Notes: generated from the sequence alone by a model not told the origin. Positions 17,858 to 27,452 are shown, counted from the stretch's first letter. The stretch is 50,581 nt of DNA from Eubacterium sp. (GCA_017614395.1 JAGABX010000115.1:1-50581); one strand, 5' to 3'. Made by a program: numbers and translations.

Positions 17858-20530
17858 TCAGGACCACAGCTTGACACGATACTCAGGAACGACATACATC
17901 GCGTCGCCTTCCTTTATATCAAAGGCGTCATAAAATTCGTCAAATATGGAAAAAGTGTACCCGCCCCGGAGCATGTCCGGACCATGATTGTCAGTAATCA
18001 GATTAGACGGATCAAATTGTTCTGAATTTGCCCAAAACAATCCCATGTTGATAAATACCTTTTTGATCTTTTCCTTATCTGCGCCGGCTTTTTTCAACAT
18101 TTGTGTTATGATTTGTATGGAGCTGATATCCGCCATGTTCTCCGGCAATTCAAATGAACCGTTTGCATAGTAGATTGTTTCATTGGTTTTATCATAGAAC
18201 ACGGACAGCTGATCATAGTATTTCACATACACGGCTTTTTTTGCTTCAAAAGCAGCCAGATCGGAATCCGTCATCCATGCGTTAAAGTCTCCGTTCTCAT
18301 CAAAATTGGATCCATCTGAGTCAAAAGCATGTCCGATCTCATGTCCTATTACATAGCCTATACGACCGAGATTATAATCATCATCTCCGGCCTTATAGCT
18401 TTCTTCGCCGATGATTCCCGCAAGAATAACGAACTGATTAGCTGCGGCAACATAGTCAGCATTTGCAGTCATGGGGTTGCCTCCCATTTTTCGATTTATA
18501 AACCACATCATTTCATCCGTATTCATTTTCCTGCCGGACAGGGAAGCAAGACCTTTAATCTCACTATTTCTAATCTGCTGCATATTCTTAAACAACGACC
18601 CGCCCTCACCGGCTGTTTGCAGGTCATTCTTCAGATCAAAAGCATCAAATTCAGGATAATAGACGGTGGATTTCATTTTTTCTATTTTTTTAAGTGCGCC
18701 GGCTTTGGCAGTTTCAGACATCCATGGACACTCCGTAAAGGTGGTTTTGTATTCGGCCAATACCCGGTCAATTATATTCTGGAGTTCCTGCTTTGATTTA
18801 TCTCCCAAAACCTTCGGTGCATACTCTTTAACAGTATCCCAGCCTATTTCGTCACAGAGAACATTGATAACCTGATTCTTATAATCTTTGCTCATTTCTT
18901 CATCCGAGGGAGGATTCAGCATTCCGTCTTTATGGGCTTTATAGGTTTTGTACGCCTTGAATCCGGTTTCGGTGTATTTGACATAGTTATAAGCATAGCA
19001 AAAACGTAACAATTCCTTTAGCTCGGCAACCTTTCCGTTTTTGATTAATTCAAGCAATTCCACCCAGGATGTTTTCAGCTGTTCAGACATAATCATTACA
19101 TCTTTACCGAATCCGGCCGACTGGTAAATGCTACCCATCATCAAATCCGGAAAACCCTCATCTATTTGACCGACAGTACCTCCAAGGGAATCCATATCAA
19201 TATTGTTTTCTCTGAGGAACTCCATTATCTCTTCCTGAGTTTTCCCGACTAACTGAGCCTGGAGCTCTGTCATTGATAATTCTGTACTGCACTTTTCCAT
19301 CAAATCAATAACAACCGGGGTGTTCTTCGCTATTTCCTCCTCAGACTCACCGCTGACACGGAGCGTTTCCTCTACAAGTCTGACAAGACTCTTGTACAGC
19401 TCCGAGTCCTTTTTTGTAAAATCAGACTTTCTATTCAGCATGCTGGCCGCTCTCAACTCGGGCTTGATAACTAACGTCTTAGCCGCGACTCCGATTATTG
19501 CAACATCCGCGCCAAATGCATCATAATTTGATTCCCAGAATCCGGCTTCTCCGTTTTCAGTGATCCGGGCATTAAATTTCAATACATCCTCTGCAGTTTT
19601 CGCATTATCTAAAGGTTCCAGATATGTTTTTAGATCCTTTACAAGAGTGCTTCTTTTCGTTACTTCATCCATATCAAACACGGAACGGATGCATGCAATG
19701 TCATCGGCCGGAGTGTTATCCGTATAAACGGATTTACCGCCATTGTTTTTTACTGCATTCAGATATTCATCGCTGAAGGTTCTCACCATGACAACCTTGT
19801 CGTCAAAATGCTTTTCGATTCCGACAAATTGCTGTCCATCTTTCACTTCAATTCCGGCCTGCTTCAGCTCGTTTAACTTGTCCTGCATATTTTTGGTATA
19901 GAAATCATTTGCATAGGTTGCATCTGCAACGGAATTATAGACATGTACTGTAGCCTCCAGCTTTTTTCCATCCGGATTCGTAATAGTGATGGTGGCAGAA
20001 CCGGCCTTCACGCCTACGACAGCGCCCTCTTTTCCGACTACCTTTGCTACAGAAGGAGCTGAGGATTTGTATTTGAGCTGGCTCATGTCGAGTTCTCCCT
20101 CGCCTACAACCACAGGGCGTACACCGACAGCAGATCCGACATAGGTGGCAAAGTTGTCACGCAGCATCATCAGATTCTGCGCGGCTGCCTTGACTGTCAC
20201 CTTGCAGGTGTATGACTTTTTGTTCAGTTTTGCCGTTACGTTTGCCTTTCCTGCTGAAACGGCACTTACCGTTGCCTTGGCCGAACTCTTCTTGAAGCTT
20301 ACCGTTACGACCTTTTTGTTGCTCGAGACCCATTTCGCCTTTTTTGCTGCCTTTTTTGCCGTGTTTTTCAGTTTCAGATTGGCTGTTTGACCCACCACGA
20401 GTGTCAGGCTTTTTTTCGAAATTGAAACCTTTTTCGCAGCGGATACCTCACTGGTACCTGTTGCCAGCGATCCGATGGCCAGTGCCCCTGCCATCAACAC
20501 CGCCAGTGTTCTCTTACCCATCCATTTCAT
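17858..20530 (-). CDS. Secreted M13-family zinc metallopeptidase with N-terminal Big2-like domains (copy 2)
   Basis: 890 residues, colinear with the downstream copy. The signal peptide begins with the same MKWM.KRTLAV and MAGALAIGS blocks, followed by two Big2-like domains with many lysines and the M13 domain with VIGHEIGHAFDSDG (HEIGH 730-734), ENMAD (E797) and FDIKEGDAMYVVPEYRVKLW at the end. The pair is a tandem duplication that has diverged strongly in the middle (residues ~200-600) while keeping the N-terminus, zinc site and C-terminus. GGAGG lies 8 bases before the ATG. The gap from rng is 34 bases with no visible terminator, so cotranscription with rng is likely. Confidence 0.9.
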   Translation of the reverse strand: MKWMGKRTLAVLMAGALAIGSLATGTSEVSAAKKVSISKKSLTLVVGQTANLKLKNTAKKAAKKAKWVSSNKKVVTVSFKKSSAKATVSAVSAGKANVTAKLNKKSYTCKVTVKAAAQNLMMLRDNFATYVGSAVGVRPVVVGEGELDMSQLKYKSSAPSVAKVVGKEGAVVGVKAGSATITITNPDGKKLEATVHVYNSVADATYANDFYTKNMQDKLNELKQAGIEVKDGQQFVGIEKHFDDKVVMVRTFSDEYLNAVKNNGGKSVYTDNTPADDIACIRSVFDMDEVTKRSTLVKDLKTYLEPLDNAKTAEDVLKFNARITENGEAGFWESNYDAFGADVAIIGVAAKTLVIKPELRAASMLNRKSDFTKKDSELYKSLVRLVEETLRVSGESEEEIAKNTPVVIDLMEKCSTELSMTELQAQLVGKTQEEIMEFLRENNIDMDSLGGTVGQIDEGFPDLMMGSIYQSAGFGKDVMIMSEQLKTSWVELLELIKNGKVAELKELLRFCYAYNYVKYTETGFKAYKTYKAHKDGMLNPPSDEEMSKDYKNQVINVLCDEIGWDTVKEYAPKVLGDKSKQELQNIIDRVLAEYKTTFTECPWMSETAKAGALKKIEKMKSTVYYPEFDAFDLKNDLQTAGEGGSLFKNMQQIRNSEIKGLASLSGRKMNTDEMMWFINRKMGGNPMTANADYVAAANQFVILAGIIGEESYKAGDDDYNLGRIGYVIGHEIGHAFDSDGSNFDENGDFNAWMTDSDLAAFEAKKAVYVKYYDQLSVFYDKTNETIYYANGSFELPENMADISSIQIITQMLKKAGADKEKIKKVFINMGLFWANSEQFDPSNLITDNHGPDMLRGGYTFSIFDEFYDAFDIKEGDAMYVVPEYRVKLWS

Positions 20531-20564
20531 TTGATTTTCCTCCTAAAAGAATAGTTGAATTGTA

Positions 20565-21863
20565 TTATTCACCCTGTCTGTCTGACCGAACAGCTTCTGA
20601 CATGACAGAGTCATACAATTTATGCTCATACAGGCTGGGAGCCTGTTTTGCTCGTGTTATCTCGACCAGACCGAGTTTGGTATAGTCGATGTAGGTTGCT
20701 CTCACCGGATCATCCTTCAGGAAAGACCTCAGGCAGGCAATCAGGTGATCTATATGCCCCTGTTCTTTCATGTCAATAAAATCAACAAGAATGATGCCCG
20801 ACAGATTTCGCAGCCGCAGCTGTCTCGCAATTTCCTCCGCCGCCTCACAGTTGATCTTGAAAAAGGTTGTCTCGCTCGCCCTTTTCCCATCAATCGCCTT
20901 GGCCGTATTCACATCAATGACCATCATCGCCTCCGTGCGGTCGATGATGAGGTTCGCTCCGCTTTTCAGCCATACACGCCGGTCACACGCCTTGTTCAAG
21001 GTGGTTGAAATGGCATATCGGGCATCGAGAGGATAACTCATGTCCGTATAGAGTTCCACCGGGATATCCGGGACCGACATATTAACCAACTCTGCCACGG
21101 CATCACAATCCGTAATGATTCGATCCGGTCTGTTCGACTTGTAACGGTTAATCATACGAATATAGGCAGGCGGTTCAGCATACAACCTGGAATAAAGCTT
21201 TCTGTTGTTGCCGAAAAATCGAATTATTCGCCACTTTTCACAGAAAAAGCGCAACTCGTCCAACATAACATCCTCGGATACATCCGCCGCGTTTGTCCGA
21301 ATGGTAATCCCGGGTATAACCATATCAACATACAAGCCTGAGGAAACGCCGTTATCAAACAGCTCATCTATATTAAACTCATCCGTGAAAAAGCGTTTGC
21401 CTGCCGTGCCCAATTTCCGGACAACCGAAACATCATCAATCTTTCGTGATACCGAAACGGAAAATGAGAAAGATGATTCCGGTTCATTTTCACGGATACG
21501 TATGGACTTATCTCTCCATATAACATAGCGTCCGACCAGTTCGATATCCGTTGAAAGAACCGCATCCTTGTTGCCTGTTGCAGGCTTTTTCACCTGCACG
21601 ATAATCTCCTGTTCCGGTTTGATCTTATTTTTCAATTCCGATGAGATTGGCAGAAATCCCATCACTCCTTCCCGGAACTCAACAAAGGCAGCATTTATAT
21701 TATCCACAACATTCTTGACCCGCCCGACATATACATCCCCGACACGTGTCTCATCTTCATTATCATTCACAATTAGTGCATCATAAATCCTCTCACCAAT
21801 CATATACACCCCAACGAGCCGGTTATCAATTCTAGTTATGACATATTGTTTTCTCTCACCCAT
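20565..21863 (-). CDS. rng: Ribonuclease E/G family endoribonuclease
   Basis: 432 residues. Single-strand-specific endoribonuclease acting in rRNA and mRNA processing. An S1-like domain lies at ~36-105 (GDVYVGRVKNVVDNINAAFVEF). The catalytic domain has the metal-binding aspartates in MVIDVNT (D317) and ILVDFIDM (D361), and EIARQLRLRNLSGI. The C-terminal CPxC zinc link of RNase E/G is absent: after EITRAKQAPSLYEHKLYDS the protein ends. Divergent short Firmicutes members can lack it, but this affects expected tetramerisation. Locus order with the TIGR03960 protein is typical of Clostridia. Confidence 0.92.
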   Translation of the reverse strand: MGERKQYVITRIDNRLVGVYMIGERIYDALIVNDNEDETRVGDVYVGRVKNVVDNINAAFVEFREGVMGFLPISSELKNKIKPEQEIIVQVKKPATGNKDAVLSTDIELVGRYVIWRDKSIRIRENEPESSFSFSVSVSRKIDDVSVVRKLGTAGKRFFTDEFNIDELFDNGVSSGLYVDMVIPGITIRTNAADVSEDVMLDELRFFCEKWRIIRFFGNNRKLYSRLYAEPPAYIRMINRYKSNRPDRIITDCDAVAELVNMSVPDIPVELYTDMSYPLDARYAISTTLNKACDRRVWLKSGANLIIDRTEAMMVIDVNTAKAIDGKRASETTFFKINCEAAEEIARQLRLRNLSGIILVDFIDMKEQGHIDHLIACLRSFLKDDPVRATYIDYTKLGLVEITRAKQAPSLYEHKLYDSVMSEAVRSDRQGE

Positions 21864-21929
21864 CGTAACAATCCGTCCTTGATTTTTTACCAGCGCTCGC
21901 GCTATGCAATTTACGCTCGCGCTAAATAA

Positions 21930-23810
21930 TTATGATCGGTCAACGCAGACGCCACACCGATACGCCGCGGCACCGCACCCGGAACATTTCTCACGGCAAT
22001 TCGGCGTCGTGACTCCCTCCTGCGACCGCTCATACTCGCGTCGTAAAAACGATTTAGTCACACCCGCATCGATAAAATCCCACGGAAACACCTCGTCCTC
22101 GCCACGTTCACGATAATTATAAAAAGTCCGGTCCACACCGCAATCATCCAATACCTCATTCCATACATCCGGTTTGAACCAGTCCGTCCATGCGTCAAAA
22201 ATACAACCCCTCTCATATGCCTCTCGGATAACGGGAGCCAATCGTCTGTCACCACGCGCAAATATGCCCTCCAGTTCACTCGTCACTGCATCGTGACAGA
22301 TGTACCTGAGTGATTTGTGATTCAGCTGTTCCCTGAATGTATCGCGGAGAAAACGCCGTTTTGACTCGAAATACTCAGCCGTTCCCATCGGAGACCATTG
22401 AAACGGGGTAAACGGTTTCGGCACAAAAAATGATGTGCTCGCTGTGATCTCCGGACGTCCGTGACGCTCCTCCTTCGGTATTTCATCAAAATAGGTGGCT
22501 GCTATCGTATTCGAGAGTTCCGCTATTGCAGCTATATCCGAATTTGTCTCACCGGGAAGTCCAAGCATGAAATACAGCTTGACACGATTCCATCCACCGT
22601 GAAACGCTTCTGTCGCTCCGTGCAGAATATCCTCCTCAGTCAGGTTTTTATTGATCACATTCCTCATCCGCTGCGAACCCGCCTCGGGCGCAAACGTGAG
22701 CGAACTCTTTTTCACATCCTGCACCTTGCTCATTACATCCAGTGAAAAAGCATCTATCCTGAGAGACGGCAACGCTATATTACAATGATATTTTTCTCCC
22801 TGCTCCAATAAAAAGGTTACGAGCCCTTCCAGCTGCTCATAATCACTGGAGCTGAGTGATGAAAGTGTCATCTCCTCATATCCGGTTGAATCGAGCATTT
22901 GAATTGCTAAGTATTTCAGATAATCAAGACTTCTGGGACGAATCGGTCGGTATATCATGCCGGCCTGACAGAACCGGCAGCCTCGTATACACCCACGCTG
23001 TATCTCTAAAACAACTCTGTCCTGCGTGGCGCGAATAAACGGAACAAGCGGTTTCTCAGGATAGTATGTATGATCAAGGTCTGTTTCCACCTGCTTGACA
23101 ACTTTTTCGGGTACATAAGTAAAAAGCGGTGTCATTGAATCGATGGTTCCATCAGCCTTGTATGTCACCTCATACAATGATGGAACATATATACCGGGAA
23201 CCCGGGATGCCAGGCGCAGAAACTCCTCTCGTGACAGTTTCTGTTCCCGCGCCTCCTTGTAAACATCCAGTAACTGACGGAAACTGACCTCACCCTCACC
23301 GATGTAAAACATATCAAAAAAATCCGCTACAGGCTCCGGATTATATGTGCACGGACCACCTGCCACAACAATAGGATCATCCCATGTTCGCTCAGTTGAC
23401 ATTAACGGAATTCCTGACAGATCAAGCACCTGAAGTATATTAGTATAGCACATCTCATATTGCAAAGTGATGCCCAAAAAATCAAATTCCCTGATCGGCG
23501 TCTGTGTTTCCAATGAAAAAAGCGGGATATCCATCTCGCGCATGATCTGATCCAAATCAGGCCATGGACAATATACCCGCTCACAATATGTATCTTCGAA
23601 TGAATTAAACATTGCATACAGAATCTGAATTCCGAGATGTGACATTCCGATCTCATAAACATCGGGGAAACACATACAAAAACGAACCGCCACATCGGAC
23701 GGCTCTTTTTTGACCATGTTCAATTCACCGCCCGTGTATCTGGCCGGCTTCTCAATCCGCATGAGAATATCATCGGACAGAAAAAGTTTTCTAACTCCGC
23801 ATGCACCCAT
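21930..23810 (-). CDS. TIGR03960-type B12-binding-domain radical SAM protein
   Basis: 626 residues. The N-terminal region (to ~185) resembles a cobalamin-binding fold (CFPDVYEIGMSHLGIQILY, VAGGPCTYNPEPVADFFD). The radical SAM core carries CIRGCRFC (C274, C278, C281) for the 4Fe-4S cluster. A Cys-rich C-terminus (CREKCSGCG ... CGVCVD) suggests a second cluster. The product of the family is not established; gene order with rng and L21/L27 suggests an RNA or ribosome modification. The ATG at 23810 is preceded by GGTGAT; a TTG two codons upstream is possible. It is immediately downstream of the small Cys-rich protein gene. Confidence 0.88.
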   Translation of the reverse strand: MGACGVRKLFLSDDILMRIEKPARYTGGELNMVKKEPSDVAVRFCMCFPDVYEIGMSHLGIQILYAMFNSFEDTYCERVYCPWPDLDQIMREMDIPLFSLETQTPIREFDFLGITLQYEMCYTNILQVLDLSGIPLMSTERTWDDPIVVAGGPCTYNPEPVADFFDMFYIGEGEVSFRQLLDVYKEAREQKLSREEFLRLASRVPGIYVPSLYEVTYKADGTIDSMTPLFTYVPEKVVKQVETDLDHTYYPEKPLVPFIRATQDRVVLEIQRGCIRGCRFCQAGMIYRPIRPRSLDYLKYLAIQMLDSTGYEEMTLSSLSSSDYEQLEGLVTFLLEQGEKYHCNIALPSLRIDAFSLDVMSKVQDVKKSSLTFAPEAGSQRMRNVINKNLTEEDILHGATEAFHGGWNRVKLYFMLGLPGETNSDIAAIAELSNTIAATYFDEIPKEERHGRPEITASTSFFVPKPFTPFQWSPMGTAEYFESKRRFLRDTFREQLNHKSLRYICHDAVTSELEGIFARGDRRLAPVIREAYERGCIFDAWTDWFKPDVWNEVLDDCGVDRTFYNYRERGEDEVFPWDFIDAGVTKSFLRREYERSQEGVTTPNCREKCSGCGAAAYRCGVCVDRS

Positions 23811-23826
23811 AATCAAATATCACCAA

Positions 23827-24111
23827 TCAGTCGTCCCTGCGTTCCTTCAGCCAATCGGTCAGGGCATCCATGATCTCCGGAGTGAATTTATTCATCAAAT
23901 AAGCAACACCGCAAATCGCGCCTGCCAGGATCATCAGTTTCCAGATAAGTTTAAAGATCAGTTTAATCAGAGTCCTCATTATTTTCCCCCCAAATTGATA
24001 ATATTTTGCTGTTTCAGTATCCATCATCGGTTCAGAATCATCGTTTATGATTGTCCCTTCCGATTTATTATTCTTTTTTTTGCAACAACCATGCTTTTTA
24101 CAACAACTCAT
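23827..24111 (-). CDS. Small Cys-rich membrane protein, unknown function
   Basis: 94 residues. The N-terminus is MSCCKKHGCCKKKNN (C3, C4, C9, C10), then a short polar linker, then an amphipathic/hydrophobic stretch IKLIFKLIWKLMILAGAICGVAYLM (one membrane helix) and an acidic tail. The start was chosen where AGG precedes by 6 bases; the ATG lies 1 base after the stop of the upstream gene. An internal ATG at 23979 has a striking GGGGGGA 6 bases upstream and would give a 50-residue membrane-only form. The paired cysteines could bind a metal. It sits between the zinc-ribbon membrane protein and the radical SAM gene. Confidence 0.75.
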   Translation of the reverse strand: MSCCKKHGCCKKKNNKSEGTIINDDSEPMMDTETAKYYQFGGKIMRTLIKLIFKLIWKLMILAGAICGVAYLMNKFTPEIMDALTDWLKERRDD

Positions 24112-24112
24112 A

Positions 24113-25144
24113 TCAATCCTGCCCCTCAACATCGTCATCTACAACATCGAATGAATCATCATTCAAAACCTCATCTGCAGTCACGCTGTCATCCGGATCA
24201 TCTGCTTCCGGAACATCCTCGGGACTCTCGTACGCAGAACGCTCAAGATATGACGTGTAGCGTTCCTCAGCAAGTTCCTCAATATAAGAAGGATGAATAT
24301 TCGGGAAATGCTCATGAACCAGATTTGTTATCTTCGCCTGGATCTCAAAATAGTTCTCCTGATCCTCCCTGTTCTCATCATACCACTCATCAATTACGTC
24401 ATCGCTCAGGTTTTCATCAATCCATTCGTTTAATTCCTGAGTAAATTCATCCTCAACCGCTACGGACTCCTTTACCCTGCCGGCACGTATCAGAGATCTG
24501 AAACCGATGATGAAAAACACTACAAACACCAGCGACATAACAATCATCGAGTATACATTAAACAGGTTGATCACATGAAAAAGGTTCAGCAGAACAATCA
24601 CAACACCGATTATTCCGAATCCTATGAATGACAGTCCGGAGAACCTGAGGTCGGCATATTTATCCTTTTTCTTGACATAGACCGTGCTGGCCTCGGACCG
24701 AAGTTCGGAAAACTCCTTGGAGGCCTGCTCATTTTCAACCTCCTCGAGCTGGTCCTCAATGTCCGGAACCATCTCATACAGACGATCCTCATAGACCTCT
24801 TCACCCTCAGCAAGTCCGGGAAAAAGTTCACATGCTGCGTCCATGTCCAAATCCGCTACGATAACAGCAAATTGGTTCTCGTTTGTCTCATCAGTGTCAC
24901 TCTCACCGGAATCAGCATCAAAGGTTCCGGTAGCCAAAGCACTGCTGATGATACCGTTGTAACGTAGAAAACGAACAATCTTCTCACCGATTTCCCTGTC
25001 AGATGCCCTCATCAGGACAACCGGTTTTGGTTCGGCAGCCACATCCTCCTCCTCGGGCAGTTCATCTACCAGCGGGACATCACAATCCGGACATACATCC
25101 ACGCCCTCACGGTATTCATTTTTGCATTTCGGACACCAAGCCAT
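24113..25144 (-). CDS. Zinc-ribbon membrane protein with DUF2007-like segment
   Basis: 343 residues. It opens with a zinc ribbon MAWCPKCKNEYREGVDVCPDC (C4, C7, C18, C21). Residues ~40-110 look like the DUF2007 signal-transducer fold (VVLMRASDREIGEKIVRFL ... AVIVADLDMDAACELF). Two transmembrane helices follow (about 172-215: FIGFGIIGVVIVLLNLF, YSMIVMSLVFVVFFIIGF). The C-terminal ~125 residues are strongly acidic. Role unknown; zinc or redox sensing is only a guess. GGAGG lies 12 bases before the ATG. It is probably the first gene of the run that continues to the M13 peptidases. Confidence 0.82.
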   Translation of the reverse strand: MAWCPKCKNEYREGVDVCPDCDVPLVDELPEEEDVAAEPKPVVLMRASDREIGEKIVRFLRYNGIISSALATGTFDADSGESDTDETNENQFAVIVADLDMDAACELFPGLAEGEEVYEDRLYEMVPDIEDQLEEVENEQASKEFSELRSEASTVYVKKKDKYADLRFSGLSFIGFGIIGVVIVLLNLFHVINLFNVYSMIVMSLVFVVFFIIGFRSLIRAGRVKESVAVEDEFTQELNEWIDENLSDDVIDEWYDENREDQENYFEIQAKITNLVHEHFPNIHPSYIEELAEERYTSYLERSAYESPEDVPEADDPDDSVTADEVLNDDSFDVVDDDVEGQD

Positions 25145-25222
25145 TGTTTCGTAGTACCTCCGTTTTCAAGTAACGCACTCACTATCAGGCGTCTTTTTCC
25201 GTTTAAAATTATATGAAAACTA

Positions 25223-27307
25223 TTACTTAACTTTTATTTTTACGGTAACAGTCTTTGCTGCCGGCGCGAACTTAACATCTCCTTCAGCCTTTACAAGAAC
25301 CTTTACCTTGATTACGGTACCCTCTTTGTATGTGCCCTTTTTGAGAGTGATAACACCCTTCTTGTTGACGGATACCGTCTTTACCGAGCTCGACTTGCAT
25401 GTATAGGTAACAGCGCCCTTTGCTTTTTTTACCTTGATGGCATTTTTAATCGTCACATTGGCTTTTTTAAGCTTCAGCGCCTTAACGGTCTTTGATCCCG
25501 CCTTCACCGTCATGGTATTAGGAGTCTTCAGGCTGTCAAGGGTTTTGTTCAGCACATTGATATCATACATGTCCGTATAATCCTTGGTACCGTCTTCATT
25601 TACTTTTACAAGCTCGGCCGAAAGAGGTGCGCCCTGATCCATATCTGTCTTGCCGTCACTGTACAAAAATGTAGAAGGTCCGGACATAAAGTTCAAAATA
25701 TAATCACTCAGGCGGGGAAGTGTCTCCATACAGGTTCCGCCACCGCTCCTCTCACCTACAACAGGTATGCCAATCTCTGTTGCCAGGCACGGAAGAATAT
25801 TAGCACTTGAGAAAGATTTACAAGACGTTACTATAGCGAACTGAAAGTCATATCTTACTTCTTTATCCGCATCATCAAACTTACCATCCAGATTCAAATC
25901 ATATTGCCCTGTTTCTTTGATCACCTGCCCTGTAATCACATCCGCGGAATAGTGTGTAAATTGATTTTCATGAGCATTGTTCACACTGTTATTCATAATA
26001 ACGAGCATAAAATACGCAACTGCGGTTAATCCTCCTCCGTTTGTACCGAGATCAATCACAAATTTCTTTATGCCCTTCTTCTTTGAAATATCAAGTGCCT
26101 CCTTAAACGCGTATGTGGATTCCTTAATAAAAGAATTGAAACAAAACATCGCTGTGTCACCCTTAACATACAACGCATGACCTGTATCCCATTCTTTCAG
26201 AAGTTTGTACTTGGAAAGCGCAGTATTCTTTGCCGTTTTGAGTTCTTCACTATATACGCCTATCGTTCCCATGGCTACGATGCCATTATAAACCGTTTTT
26301 TGGAAAGGATCCTCCGGATTAATCCCCTTGATGTAAGCACTCATTGCTTTTCCTAAATCCGTATCGGGATAATTTTGAAGCCCATCCAACAAATATCCAG
26401 AACCAAGCTGCGTATGACCTCCGTCATCAAAGTAAGCCTCCAACGCAATCATCGCAAGAGCATTATCAAAACGACTCGTGCTCTGAAGCTTTGCCTTAAT
26501 AATCGGTGTAACTGCATCATAAGTATCCAGTGTCTTGTCCAGGCCCTTCTCCGCTATAGATGTTGCAATCTCAGCCTTGGACGGACGACCGTACACATTG
26601 TCTATGCAAAAGCAAAACTCATTATAATAATACTTCTGAAAAACTGCCGAGTTTTCCATACGGGTAATCAGGCTTTTTTTGACATCTTCAAAGTATGTCG
26701 GATCATTGCCCATATCATCCTGGGAATTATAGAAATACAGTTTTCCTTCTGCGTAAAGACAGCCCCTATAAAATGAAATATAGAAATCATTCAATGTAGG
26801 AAGAGGAAAATAGGCTTTTCCGTCTCTCTCTATCAGATCAATTCCATACTTGCTGAAATCTAATTTTAAAGAAACAGCCGGCTGTGTGTCAGGTACATCT
26901 TTCACGGGCATGTTTTCAGAATCGGTTCCTTCTTTGTTTGTATCCATATTCGAAAACTTTTCATAGTTTTCGGACGATATAGTATCCTTGATCGTATCTA
27001 CAGTAAGCGTACCACCGTTGTTTTCCACATTGACGATACCGTTTGATCCGCTTTCAGTAATCTTATTCACACTTAAGACTGACAAATAATCCACCAAATC
27101 CACATAGGGAACCTCCGGCAAATCGCTGCGAAAATACACATCCAGTGTCTTTTGCTTGTCCGCAACAAACAGAAACGCCGGAACACTCTTCTTCTCATAT
27201 GTTACAGCAGTTTCAGCGGCCGATGATGTTTTCGGTATATACACACCCGCAAGTGACGCAAATACAAGTGTAAACACAACCAACATCGACATCAGTTTCT
27301 TTTTCAT
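25223..27307 (-). CDS. Secreted S41-family (C-terminal processing-like) serine peptidase with Ig-like tail
   Basis: 694 residues. Signal peptide 1-~31 (LVVFTLVFASLAGVYIP...SSA-AE). The region ~280-300 contains FDDGGHTQ, like the FxDGHT of IRBP/tricorn-type S41 enzymes. The core has FVIDLGTNGGG (416-426), the nucleophile region SFSSAN (probable Ser501) and GERSGGG (518-524). The GKG lysine of CtpA-type enzymes is not present. A calcium-loop-like DLNLDGKFDDAD (470-481) is inserted in the catalytic domain. The C-terminal ~95 residues are a lysine-rich Ig-like module resembling the Big2 domains of the M13 proteins. GGAGG lies 8 bases before the ATG; promoter at 27424-27452. Confidence 0.85.
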   Translation of the reverse strand: MKKKLMSMLVVFTLVFASLAGVYIPKTSSAAETAVTYEKKSVPAFLFVADKQKTLDVYFRSDLPEVPYVDLVDYLSVLSVNKITESGSNGIVNVENNGGTLTVDTIKDTISSENYEKFSNMDTNKEGTDSENMPVKDVPDTQPAVSLKLDFSKYGIDLIERDGKAYFPLPTLNDFYISFYRGCLYAEGKLYFYNSQDDMGNDPTYFEDVKKSLITRMENSAVFQKYYYNEFCFCIDNVYGRPSKAEIATSIAEKGLDKTLDTYDAVTPIIKAKLQSTSRFDNALAMIALEAYFDDGGHTQLGSGYLLDGLQNYPDTDLGKAMSAYIKGINPEDPFQKTVYNGIVAMGTIGVYSEELKTAKNTALSKYKLLKEWDTGHALYVKGDTAMFCFNSFIKESTYAFKEALDISKKKGIKKFVIDLGTNGGGLTAVAYFMLVIMNNSVNNAHENQFTHYSADVITGQVIKETGQYDLNLDGKFDDADKEVRYDFQFAIVTSCKSFSSANILPCLATEIGIPVVGERSGGGTCMETLPRLSDYILNFMSGPSTFLYSDGKTDMDQGAPLSAELVKVNEDGTKDYTDMYDINVLNKTLDSLKTPNTMTVKAGSKTVKALKLKKANVTIKNAIKVKKAKGAVTYTCKSSSVKTVSVNKKGVITLKKGTYKEGTVIKVKVLVKAEGDVKFAPAAKTVTVKIKVK

Positions 27308-27423
27308 TTATAAATCCTCCTCTAATCTTGTATGATTATCTGACTGAACCCGTCCGGTTGCCGATACCGTATTCCGCTTCGCCGGAGTGTGAAATACCTT
27401 AATCAGCGTTTTCCAATGATATT

Positions 27424-27452
27424 ATACTACAATATTATGGGTCAGTTGTCAA
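27424..27452 (-). promoter_or_regulatory. Promoter of the S41 peptidase gene
   Basis: Minus-strand TTGACA (27452-27447) overlapping the last bases of the flippase gene, 17-base spacer, -10 TAGTAT (27429-27424). An overlapping TATAAT (27426-27421) gives a 20-base spacer. A ~110-base leader follows. Confidence 0.7.

Noticed and set aside
21891-21923. Direct repeat AGCGCGAGCG twice in the rng leader, considered as a member of the hairpin family
   Set aside because: Only ten bases are shared with no flanking arms or core; too short to support a relation to the 7917 or 13699 elements.
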